A model generated the notes under the pieces. That model was not told the DNA's origin, made no database searches, and worked only from the letters and a program-made list of their open reading frames with translations. DNA of 6,071 nt from an uncultured Pedobacter sp. (GTDB lineage: Bacteria > Bacteroidota > Bacteroidia > Sphingobacteriales > Sphingobacteriaceae): positions 1 to 6,071 of the forward strand of contig NZ_CAMLHF010000262.1 in NCBI RefSeq assembly GCF_946479715.1, in the 5' to 3' direction. The position numbers and the translations under genes are program-made. Shown piece after piece: positions 1-6,071 of this stretch (positions are counted from its first letter, which is position 1; each line of letters opens with the position of its first letter).

Positions 1-765
1 AAAAGCAGCCAGAAAAGAATCGCCACTTCCAATCGTATCCGTTACTTTTATCTCGTTGCCCCAAATATGATGTGCCTCATCATTCTTGTAATACGAAGCA
101 CCAAACTCTCCTTTAGTAACAACGATTTCGGGAACATTAAAGCGGTTTTGGATAAACTTAACCATCTGTGGTTCTCCCTCAAATGAACCACTAAACATGG
201 TCTGCACCATACTCAACTCTGCCTCATTAAACTTTACAATATCAGCTTTAGTCAATAACACCTCCAACAAAGAATGATTAATAAAAGGCGGACGAATATT
301 GATATCAAAAACTTTTATTGCATCAGTATCCAACAATTCGATAAGGGTATTTCTGGAGGTATCATTTCTTGAAGCAAGGCTACCGTAAACGAAATATTTT
401 GATGGTTTTATTTGTTCCTTTAACTTATGTGCTTCATTGATAAAATCCCAGGCAACCGGAAAAACGATCTCATAAGTTACCTCATTTCCATTGTTCATTC
501 TGGCAAGCACTTCACTGGTAGCGTGCTCTTTATCAGTTTGCAGGAAGCTCTTATTAATCCCCCAATTGCCCATCAGTTCTTCCAGCTTATGCCCATTGTT
601 GTCATCACCAATTCTGCTAATCAAACCAGACGCCATACCCAGTTTATTAAGGTGATAAGCAACATTTAAAGGCGCACCACCCGGTTGAGGGCCATCAGGC
701 AAAACGTCCCAAAGTATTTCTCCATAGCACACTGCCTCTGCTGTTAAAGATGTTTCTTGTATCAT
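1..765 (-). CDS. PfkB-family sugar kinase, probably fructokinase (3' end cut by window edge)
   Basis: This is probably an ATP-dependent cytoplasmic kinase converting fructose to fructose-6-phosphate. Reading from the ATG at 765-763, 255 codons are present. PfkB signature 1 lies near residues 29-43 (GGAPLNVAYHLNKLG). A fructokinase-type YEIVFPVAWDF segment is at 98-108, a DINIRPPF segment at 154-161, and signature 2 (DTIGSGDSFLAAF) at 243-255. D249 is the expected catalytic base and G246-S247-G248 the anion hole. Family members are usually about 290-310 residues, so roughly 40 C-terminal residues lie outside the window. The gene starts 10 bases after the stop of the sugar porter on the same strand, so the two are probably cotranscribed. 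No Shine-Dalgarno sequence is visible, which is normal for Bacteroidota. The PfkB fold is certain. Fructose as substrate is inferred from the motifs and the neighbours; another hexose or ribose kinase is the alternative. Confidence 0.9.
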   Translation of the reverse strand, partial: MIQETSLTAEAVCYGEILWDVLPDGPQPGGAPLNVAYHLNKLGMASGLISRIGDDNNGHKLEELMGNWGINKSFLQTDKEHATSEVLARMNNGNEVTYEIVFPVAWDFINEAHKLKEQIKPSKYFVYGSLASRNDTSRNTLIELLDTDAIKVFDINIRPPFINHSLLEVLLTKADIVKFNEAELSMVQTMFSGSFEGEPQMVKFIQNRFNVPEIVVTKGEFGASYYKNDEAHHIWGNEIKVTDTIGSGDSFLAAF

Positions 766-775
766 GGTTTAGAAT

Positions 776-2110
776 TTAATGTAAAACAATATTGTCGCCG
801 ATGCTCTCCAATGATTTCCCTTTCGTTTCTGGCATAAAGCGCCATACAAATAACAATTGTAAAACCATCATGGTTCCGAAAAAGCTAAAAGTTACCGCAC
901 CTCCAAAAGTTTCGGCAAAATAAGGGAAGTAAAAAGCAACCAGTGCGGCCATTACCCAGTGCGTAGAGCTACCTAAGGTTTGCCCTTTGGCCCTCACCTG
1001 ATTGGGGAAAATCTCTGAAATAAACACCCAAATGACTGCTCCCTGAGAAAATGCAAAAAAAGCAATAAACACCATCATATATACGGGAATAGCCATACCA
1101 CTAAAACGCTCAGTATAAAATGTAAAGGCCACTAAAAATAGAGAAGCGATAAGACCAAATGACCCGATTAACATCAATACACGGCGACCAACTTTATCTA
1201 TAAAATTTAAAGCTAATAAGGTAAATGCAAAATTAATAAGTCCAATTCCAACTGTAGATAACAACGAGGAATGTGCGCCAAGTCCGGCCATTTCAAAAAT
1301 CCTGGGCGCATAATAGATAATGGCATTAATACCCGACACCTGATTAAAAAATGCAAACAGCACCGCAAATATCACAGGTTTTGAATACTGACCAGAGAAC
1401 AAGCTTTCATTATTTTTTGAGGTTTCTCCCAGTTTCTTTTCTGATCCTTTAATGGCCGCTAACTCAGCCTCACAGTTCAGCGGGTTAATAATCCTTAGTA
1501 TTTCCAGGGCCTTTTCTGTGGCTCCTTTTTTAAGGATAAGCCAACGTGGACTTTCAGGAATAAACTTAATTAAAATCAGGAAAACTAAAGATGGTACAGC
1601 TTGTACGCCCAACATCCAGCGCCACGATGATTCTCCGCCCTGGCTAATCAGGTAATTTGAAAGATAAGAGATCAGAATTCCAAGTACCACGTTAAACTGG
1701 AACAATCCTACCAAACGACCACGTCTGTCGGCCGGCGAAATTTCTGATATATAAATTGGGGCCGTTACTGAGGATGTGCCAACTCCCAAACCACCGATAA
1801 ATCTGAATACTAGAAAAACATACCAATTATCTGCCAATGCAGTTCCTAATGATGACAACAAATAAACTACCGCAACAAAATACAAAGTGTTTTTACGGCC
1901 GAACTTATCAGATGGTCTGGAGCCAAGTAATGAACCTATCACAGTACCTATTAAAGCTATTGAAATGGTTAGACCGTGTTCAAATACAGAAAGATTCCAA
2001 TATTGTTGAATTGATTTCTCAGCTCCTGATATCACTGCGGTATCAAAGCCAAAAAGAAACCCGCCTAATGCTACTACTACCGACCAGGCAAGCACTGAAT
2101 TTTTTTTCAT
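776..2110 (-). CDS. MFS sugar porter (monosaccharide:H+ symporter type)
   Basis: This is an inner-membrane transporter of the major facilitator superfamily, sugar porter family (relatives XylE, GLUT), expected to import a monosaccharide. With the ATG at 2110-2108 it has 444 residues and looks complete. Family motifs appear in order: GFLFGFDTAVISG in TM1 (17-29), SDKFGRK in the TM2-3 loop (67-73), a YISEISPADRRGRL segment (about 120-133), PESPRWL (185-191), NQVSGINAIIYY in TM7 (256-267), DKVGRR (305-310), and the C-terminal PETKG (427-431). The first glutamine of the usual TM7 QQ pair is replaced by asparagine (N256), while Q257 and the following SGIN are kept. A TTG at 2143 would add 11 residues, but the ATG places a short basic MKKN directly before TM1 and is preferred. 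It is the first gene of a likely operon with the downstream kinase and is divergent from the hybrid regulator, which probably controls it. Fructose is the likeliest substrate, by context only. Confidence 0.93.
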   Translation of the reverse strand: MKKNSVLAWSVVVALGGFLFGFDTAVISGAEKSIQQYWNLSVFEHGLTISIALIGTVIGSLLGSRPSDKFGRKNTLYFVAVVYLLSSLGTALADNWYVFLVFRFIGGLGVGTSSVTAPIYISEISPADRRGRLVGLFQFNVVLGILISYLSNYLISQGGESSWRWMLGVQAVPSLVFLILIKFIPESPRWLILKKGATEKALEILRIINPLNCEAELAAIKGSEKKLGETSKNNESLFSGQYSKPVIFAVLFAFFNQVSGINAIIYYAPRIFEMAGLGAHSSLLSTVGIGLINFAFTLLALNFIDKVGRRVLMLIGSFGLIASLFLVAFTFYTERFSGMAIPVYMMVFIAFFAFSQGAVIWVFISEIFPNQVRAKGQTLGSSTHWVMAALVAFYFPYFAETFGGAVTFSFFGTMMVLQLLFVWRFMPETKGKSLESIGDNIVLH

Positions 2111-2394
2111 GAAGTTCGATTTATAAATGGTTAATGATTGCAAATTAGAGGTAAATCAGAAGCAGGTGTTATGATTCTTACATCAAATTCTTTAAAAAAT
2201 CAAACACAAACAAAACAACTGATAATCAGCTAGTTAAAAATAAATAAAAGCAGTAATTTCCCTTACATTAAATCTGGTTACATAATCCTTTAACTCTCGT
2301 TACACTGCTTATTGCAGCTGCTTGTTCGAAATTTTAAAATGAAATATATAATTTATAGCTTTAATGATTACAACTTAGTTTCCAACCAACCTAA
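2111..2394. promoter_or_regulatory. Divergent control region between the sugar porter operon and the hybrid regulator
   Basis: These 284 bases separate two divergent starts, so both promoters and any operator should lie here. The region is AT-rich and contains five TTACA words on the plus strand, a perfect 5+5 inverted repeat CTGAT-A-ATCAG at 2219-2229, and the 8-base palindrome GCAGCTGC at 2314-2321. For the regulator, TAGCTTTA at 2356-2363 differs by one base from the Bacteroidota -7 element (TAnnTTTG) and lies 31 bases before the ATG, but no TTTG is seen at the proper distance upstream. For the porter, the minus strand reads TAATTTG near 2141-2147, one base short of the consensus spacing. 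Neither promoter is convincing. No open reading frame of note lies inside. Confidence 0.6.
2177..2372 (+). repeat. Five same-strand TTACA words, including a 12-base direct repeat (possible operator)
   Basis: TTACA begins at 2178, 2263, 2278, 2300 and 2368, always on the plus strand. Two copies extend to CTTACATCAAAT (2177-2188) and CTTACATTAAAT (2262-2273), identical in 11 of 12 bases and 85 bases apart. The copies at 2278 and 2300 are 22 bases apart, about two helical turns, close to the spacing of AraC-type half-sites. The AraC-type output domain of the neighbouring regulator makes a direct-repeat operator plausible. The motif itself is short, and one copy also occurs elsewhere (5719), so this remains a candidate. 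Confidence 0.35.
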
Positions 2395-5190
2395 ATGAGC
2401 AATTCAGTCAACTTTAAAAGTCTTTTTAAATACCAGATTACAATGCTGATCGTAATTGTATTCGGGCTGATCTTACCTTTATCGGGATGCTCAGATAAAA
2501 AGGAAACACCTGAGTATAAAATTGGCTTTTCGCAATGTGTTGGATCTGATTTATGGCGAAAAACAATGCTCGATGAGATGAAAACCGAGCTTTCACTGCG
2601 TCCTGGAACTAAATTAAGTTACGCTGATGCCAATAACAGCAGCAGCAAGCAGATAGACCAGGTAAAACAAATGATTGAGGAGGGAATTGATTTACTTATT
2701 ATTTCTCCAAACGAAGCCCTTCCCTTAACTAAAATCGTTGAGGAGACATATAATAAAGGAATTCCTGTAATTGTTATCGATCGTAAAACTTCTTCGCCTC
2801 TTTACACTGCTTATGTTGGTGCAGAGAATTATCAGGTTGGTAAAATTGCAGGTGAATACCTGGCGAACAGTCTAAAAGGATCAGGAAATGTTGTGGAGGT
2901 AATGGGATTGCCCGGCTCCTCTCCTGCCATTGAGCGCGACAGAGGATTTATGGATGCACTTAAAAAGCATCCGCAAATTAAAGTAACTGGTCAGTTTTAT
3001 GGCGACTGGCTTGGCGAAAACACAGAGGTTCAACTGCTTAAAAACAAGGATAAACTTAAAAATGTTGATGCCATATTTGCGCACAATGATGTGATGGCAA
3101 CAAGCACACGCAGGGTACTTCAAAAGCTTAACCTCGATAAGCGCATACAAGTTATTGGTGTTGATGCCTTGCCTGGCAATGGTGGCGGACTAAACCTGGT
3201 AAGCAACAAAACACTTACTGCCAGTGTACTTTACCCTACCGGAGGTAAAGAAGCTATTAATATAGCCATGAGGATACTGAACAGAGAATCATTCTCTAAA
3301 GAGAATATCCTGCAAACTGTAGTTATCGATAGTACCAACGTACAATTGATGAAACTTCAATGGGCAAGAATAAACAGCCAGCAGAACGATATTGAACGCC
3401 AGCAGACTTTACTGGCAGACCAATTCAAGATATATAATAGCCAGAGGTTGGTATTGAATTTCATTGTAATTACACTTGTATTAGCGGTTGTGTTCGGGGG
3501 GCTCGCCTTTCACGCTTTGTTAGAGAATAGAAAAATTAATAAGAGTCTGGAGCAAAAAAATGCTGAAATCTTAAACCAACGCAATCAATTGATCGAAATG
3601 TCGGAAAAAGCTCAGGCAGCAACTGAGGCTAAACTTAATTTCTTCACCAATATATCCCATGAATTCAGAACGCCACTAACGCTGATCTTATCACCTCTGG
3701 AAGATCTACTTAAAAATGAAAAGATAAAAGCAACCGCCGGTAATAACCTTAAGCTGATTAATAAAAACGTGTATAGGCTACTTCGATTGGTAAATCAATT
3801 GATGGATTATCGGAAAATTGAGCATAAGAAATTCAAGCTGCATGCCACCGCCAACAACATCGTAGATTTTATAAAAGAGATCCTGGATAGCTTTAAACAC
3901 AGTGCTGAAAAACGAAATATAGATTTGAGACTAGTGATTAAAGAAAGCCCTGGTGTTGTTTGGTTTGATGTAAACATCTTGGATAAAGTGATATTTAACC
4001 TACTAAGCAATGCTTTAAAATTCACTAGCGACAATGGCAGAATCTATATTACAATAAGTAAAACTGAAGACAGCGTTCATATTGATGTAGAAGATAATGG
4101 AGTGGGAATGACTGATGTAGAGCTTAAGCATATTTTTGATCAGTTCTATCAATCTGATGTAAATTACAGCAGAGGTTCAGGCTTGGGGCTATCCCTTTCA
4201 AAAGAATTAATTCTTTTACACAAAGGCAGTATCTCTGTAAGCAGCCAAAAGTGGCAGGGAACTACGTTTACAATAGCGCTTCCTTTAGGAGACACACATC
4301 TTACCCCCGAAGAAAAAGTTGCACAGGAACAGCAAAGTGCAAAGCTTTATGATCAGATAAAAATATACACTACCGAACATGATCAGGCGGTGATTAAAGA
4401 AAAAGATCGTGCATTTGAGCACATTAAAGATCAGTCCATCTTAATTATTGAAGACAATCAGGATCTCCTGGATTATTTAACAGACAAATTTGAGGGAACC
4501 TATGAAATATTTACAGCATCTACAGGCACGAATGGATTAGCAGAAGCGTACGAAAAAATTCCGGACCTGATCATTACTGATGTAATGGTACCTGGCATAT
4601 CCGGAAAAAACCTAACTCAGCAGCTCAAATCTGATATTCGGACCTCACACATTCCAATTATATTATTAACTGCTCAGGGAAGTATCGAGCAACAAGTAAA
4701 TGGTATACAGAGCATGGCAGATGTGTACATTACCAAACCATTTAACTTCGAATACCTGCAGGCAAACGTAGAAAACCTGATTAAGAACAGGGTTATCTTA
4801 AAAGAGCACTACACTAGTGACATCTCCTCATCAGGTGCTAAAAAGACCACTACAAATGTAATTGACAAGAAATTCTTAAATGACTTTGCCGGAATTGTGG
4901 AACATAACCTCAGCAATGAGCACTTCAGTGTTGATGACATCAGCAAAGCAATAGGTATATCCAGAGTTCAGCTTTACCGTAAAATTAAGGCTTTATTAAA
5001 CTGTAGTATAACAGATTACATTCTAAACAGGCGGCTTAAAAAAGCTAAATACTATTTAAACAACGAAGAGTATTCCATTTCCGAAATCACTTATATGGTT
5101 GGTATATCCTCTCCAACTTATTTCTCCACCATTTTTAAGAACAAATACGGAATGACCCCTACTGAATATAAAAAGACCCGACTTCAATAG
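2395..5190 (+). CDS. Hybrid two-component system regulator with a periplasmic sugar-binding sensor (BT1754-like)
   Basis: This one-protein sensor, kinase and transcription factor spans the inner membrane. Residues 13-31 form a hydrophobic leader ending in a lipobox-like LSGC (29-32). Residues about 40-325 are a type 1 periplasmic-binding domain of the ribose-binding kind: VIDR at 127-130, ERDRGF at 180-185, HNDVMA at 230-235 and GVDALPG at 255-261. A transmembrane helix covers about 352-376 and a coiled-coil linker about 377-415. The histidine kinase has its H-box at FFTNISHEFRTPL (H422), N-box with N535 and N539, G1 DNGVG (567-571) and G2 GSGLGLS (594-600). The receiver has E686/D687, phospho-acceptor D729, T759 and K781. 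An AraC-type helix-turn-helix occupies about 835-928. All catalytic residues are present. The first ATG is chosen because the alternative M17 would remove the basic leader residues K8 and K12. It probably senses a free monosaccharide, fructose by analogy with BT1754, and activates the divergent transport operon. Confidence 0.95.
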   Translation: MSNSVNFKSLFKYQITMLIVIVFGLILPLSGCSDKKETPEYKIGFSQCVGSDLWRKTMLDEMKTELSLRPGTKLSYADANNSSSKQIDQVKQMIEEGIDLLIISPNEALPLTKIVEETYNKGIPVIVIDRKTSSPLYTAYVGAENYQVGKIAGEYLANSLKGSGNVVEVMGLPGSSPAIERDRGFMDALKKHPQIKVTGQFYGDWLGENTEVQLLKNKDKLKNVDAIFAHNDVMATSTRRVLQKLNLDKRIQVIGVDALPGNGGGLNLVSNKTLTASVLYPTGGKEAINIAMRILNRESFSKENILQTVVIDSTNVQLMKLQWARINSQQNDIERQQTLLADQFKIYNSQRLVLNFIVITLVLAVVFGGLAFHALLENRKINKSLEQKNAEILNQRNQLIEMSEKAQAATEAKLNFFTNISHEFRTPLTLILSPLEDLLKNEKIKATAGNNLKLINKNVYRLLRLVNQLMDYRKIEHKKFKLHATANNIVDFIKEILDSFKHSAEKRNIDLRLVIKESPGVVWFDVNILDKVIFNLLSNALKFTSDNGRIYITISKTEDSVHIDVEDNGVGMTDVELKHIFDQFYQSDVNYSRGSGLGLSLSKELILLHKGSISVSSQKWQGTTFTIALPLGDTHLTPEEKVAQEQQSAKLYDQIKIYTTEHDQAVIKEKDRAFEHIKDQSILIIEDNQDLLDYLTDKFEGTYEIFTASTGTNGLAEAYEKIPDLIITDVMVPGISGKNLTQQLKSDIRTSHIPIILLTAQGSIEQQVNGIQSMADVYITKPFNFEYLQANVENLIKNRVILKEHYTSDISSSGAKKTTTNVIDKKFLNDFAGIVEHNLSNEHFSVDDISKAIGISRVQLYRKIKALLNCSITDYILNRRLKKAKYYLNNEEYSISEITYMVGISSPTYFSTIFKNKYGMTPTEYKKTRLQ

Positions 5191-5230
5191 AAAACGGTTA
5201 GCGGTGTTTTTGAAAACAAACACTGTTTTC
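5190..5230. terminator. Hairpin at the convergent junction, possible bidirectional terminator
   Basis: GAAAAC (5190-5195) pairs with GTTTTC (5225-5230), and GGTGTTT (5203-5209) pairs with AAACACT (5218-5224) with one G-T wobble. The left arm has a 7-base bulge (5196-5202) and the loop is 8 bases (5210-5217). The structure begins on the last base of the regulator stop codon and covers the final codons of the acetyltransferase. It sits where two convergent genes need termination, but there is no long T tract after it on either strand, so it is only a weak intrinsic terminator candidate. Confidence 0.35.
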
Positions 5231-5647
5231 TACACCCTGGTACTGGCCATAGTTAGGTATAACTTCATACCCCATATTTTTATATAATGAAATAGCTTCT
5301 GGTTGCTTTAATCCTGTTTCCAGAACAAAACTATCATATCCTATTTCTACTGCCCATAGCTCAAGTTCTGATAAAATCTGCTTCGCAATTTTCTTGCCTC
5401 TGGAATCTTCATTTACATACATTCTTTTTATCTCTACTGCATTCGCTTCAAATGGCTTAAAAGCGCCACAGCCAACCGGCTGCCCATTGTCATAAGCAAC
5501 CACAACATTTTTGATATTTACTATTTTGTTATACTGAGAATAAAACGCATGATCATCGCCATCGCGGATGGCTAGTTCTTTATCGAGTAGCAGTACTAAT
5601 GACTTAAAATCTGGATTATCAGAAGTGGTTCTTGTTAATGAAATCAT
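5198..5647 (-). CDS. GNAT family N-acetyltransferase
   Basis: This is a cytoplasmic acetyl-CoA-dependent acyltransferase of the GNAT fold, 149 residues from the ATG at 5647-5645, a normal length for a single-domain member. The core is VEIKRMYVNEDSRGKKIAKQ (71-90), which is motif A with the strand beta-4 and the pyrophosphate-binding loop. A helix and FVLETGLKQPEAISLYKNMGY (about 107-127) follow, which is motif B, and then PNYGQYQGVENSVCF near the C-terminus. In the (R/Q)xxGx(G/A) signature the central glycine is lysine (R83-G84-K85-K86-I87-A88), a variation seen in some family members. A TTG at 5668 would add seven hydrophobic residues but falls inside the likely promoter, so the ATG is preferred. 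It converges on the hybrid regulator with 7 bases between stop codons and has no evident link to sugar uptake. The acceptor substrate cannot be told from the sequence. Confidence 0.9.
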   Translation of the reverse strand: MISLTRTTSDNPDFKSLVLLLDKELAIRDGDDHAFYSQYNKIVNIKNVVVAYDNGQPVGCGAFKPFEANAVEIKRMYVNEDSRGKKIAKQILSELELWAVEIGYDSFVLETGLKQPEAISLYKNMGYEVIPNYGQYQGVENSVCFQKHR

Positions 5648-5665
5648 TATAAGTAAGTTAAGTAA

Positions 5666-5673
5666 CAAAATTA
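5666..5673 (-). promoter_or_regulatory. Bacteroidota -7 promoter element for the acetyltransferase
   Basis: On the minus strand this reads TAATTTTG, a perfect match to the Bacteroidota -7 consensus TAnnTTTG, ending 18 bases before the ATG at 5647. That would give a short leader. The upstream -33 TTTG is not clear: the nearest TTG (in ATTGTT) lies about 26 bases away, farther than usual. Confidence 0.4.
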
Positions 5674-5724
5674 ATGCAAAAACAGTTACTTTTCAGGAAC
5701 AATCTTCAATTTAGTTTGTTACAC

Positions 5725-5740
5725 AGGGTAGACCAACCCT
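5725..5740. repeat. Short inverted repeat just before the 82-residue gene
   Basis: AGGGT (5725-5729) and ACCCT (5736-5740) are perfect inverted arms around the 6-base spacer AGACCA, ending 7 bases before the ATG at 5748. The arms are GC-rich for this genome. It could be a small hairpin in the 5' leader that affects ribosome access, or a protein site, but a 5-base stem can easily arise by chance. Confidence 0.3.
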
Positions 5741-5747
5741 AAAAACA

Positions 5748-5996
5748 ATGGAACAATTTAAAATAGAAGTTACTGATAATCAGTCCTTCGGTCGCTTTTT
5801 AAACATAAAAGCAATCAAAAACGAACAATATCAGATTTATACTGATAAACAAGAAAGAATTGGAACAATTGAAATAGACAATGAGGATAGACAGCATTAC
5901 AGACAAAGCCTGGATTGCAAAGTAGACCTTCCTTTGCTTAATTCAATTAGAGATAGCATCCTTCTTCACGAAGAACAGGAACTGGCAATGAAATAA
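5748..5996 (+). CDS. Small conserved-looking protein of unknown function (82 residues)
   Basis: I do not recognise a named family. The protein is short, soluble and acidic to neutral, with no signal peptide, membrane segment or cysteine pair (one Cys, in SLDCKVD). The first half (about 1-45) alternates polar and hydrophobic residues, as in small beta-sheet domains (FKIEV, QYQIYTD, RIGTIEID). The second half (about 58-82) looks helical (DLPLLNSIRDSILLHEEQELAMK). The ATG at 5748 follows an A-rich leader (AAAAACA) typical of Bacteroidota start sites without a Shine-Dalgarno sequence. It is divergent from the acetyltransferase with a 100-base gap and convergent with the next gene, so it is probably transcribed alone. 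Its length and biased amino acid pattern make it more likely a real gene than a chance frame; no function is offered. Confidence 0.7.
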   Translation: MEQFKIEVTDNQSFGRFLNIKAIKNEQYQIYTDKQERIGTIEIDNEDRQHYRQSLDCKVDLPLLNSIRDSILLHEEQELAMK

Positions 5997-6004
5997 TCTA
6001 TCCC

Positions 6005-6071
6005 TTAATGATTCGACTTTACCGCATTCTGCAGGTGCATAATTTCATCAAACTCCACTTTCGCTACTGGA
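6005..6071 (-). CDS. C-terminal end of an unrecognised gene entering from the right edge
   Basis: The minus strand has an open frame from the window edge (first full codon 6070-6068) to a TAA at 6007-6005. It encodes 21 residues, PVAKVEFDEIMHLQNAVKSNH when read in full to the stop with its leading proline. The composition is protein-like and ends in a polar helix-like tail. The stop lies 8 bases beyond the stop of the plus-strand 82-residue gene, giving a normal tight convergent arrangement. The plus strand is also open from an ATG at 6008, but its product would be unusually rich in aromatic and basic residues, so the minus frame is preferred. Too little is present to name a family. Confidence 0.5.
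   Translation of the reverse strand, partial: PVAKVEFDEIMHLQNAVKSNH

Noticed and set aside
427..669. An 80-codon open frame on the plus strand
   Set aside because: It lies antisense inside the sugar kinase, whose PfkB motifs span the same bases, and its product resembles no protein family.
1452..2112. Two plus-strand open frames (1452-1655 and 1837-2112)
   Set aside because: Both are antisense shadows within the sugar porter, which has all its family motifs in the minus frame.
2141..2200. TTTG and TAATTTG words on the minus strand as the sugar porter promoter
   Set aside because: The TAATTTG is one base short of the TAnnTTTG consensus and no TTTG lies about 19-21 bases upstream of it, so no promoter is called.
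2881..4034. Two minus-strand open frames (2881-3150 and 3807-4034)
   Set aside because: Both are antisense to the binding-protein and kinase domains of the hybrid regulator and carry no motif of their own.
2219..5783. The word ACTGATAATCAG occurs in the control region (2218-2229) and again inside the 82-residue gene (5772-5783)
   Set aside because: Repeats of 11-12 bases are expected by chance in 6 kb, and the second copy encodes part of a protein. A partial third copy lies in the acetyltransferase gene. There is no consistent placement.
6008..6071. An ATG-initiated plus-strand frame open to the right edge
   Set aside because: Its product would be rich in aromatic and basic residues, whereas the overlapping minus-strand frame has ordinary protein composition and a stop 8 bases from the neighbouring gene.

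Overview
The window looks like an AT-rich Bacteroidota chromosome, most like a Pedobacter or other Sphingobacteriaceae genome. The reasons are a one-protein hybrid two-component system (sensor, kinase, receiver and AraC-type output), the lack of clear Shine-Dalgarno sequences before the genes, and the style of the encoded proteins. The genus is an inference.

Left part (1-2110, minus strand): a two-gene unit encodes a complete MFS sugar porter (776-2110) followed 10 bases later by a PfkB-family, fructokinase-like sugar kinase (1-765). The kinase runs off the left edge and lacks about its last 40 residues. Middle (2111-2394): a 284-base divergent intergenic region contains five same-strand TTACA words, two of them inside a near-identical 12-base direct repeat, plus two short palindromes. 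Right of it (2395-5190, plus strand) is a 931-residue hybrid two-component regulator. Its sensor is a ribose-binding-protein-like periplasmic domain, not the more common beta-propeller/Y_Y_Y sensor.

These three genes form a coherent sugar-response module. The sensor would bind a free monosaccharide in the periplasm, the porter would carry it across the inner membrane, and the kinase would phosphorylate it. The same parts (periplasmic-binding-protein hybrid regulator, inner-membrane porter, fructokinase) occur in the Bacteroides thetaiotaomicron fructan locus (BT1754, BT1758, BT1757), so fructose is the best guess for the ligand. SusC/SusD proteins and GH32 hydrolases, expected in a complete fructan locus, are not in the window and could lie beyond the left edge.

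Right part (5198-6071): ordinary housekeeping or accessory genes. A GNAT acetyltransferase (5198-5647, minus) converges on the regulator with a 7-base gap and a hairpin at the junction. An 82-residue protein of unknown function follows (5748-5996, plus). The last 21 codons of an unrecognised minus-strand gene enter from the right edge (6005-6071). I saw no rRNA, tRNA, CRISPR array or insertion sequence. I found no convincing evidence of a wholly new system; the most interesting points are a lipobox-like N-terminus on the hybrid sensor and the repeated words in the divergent control region.
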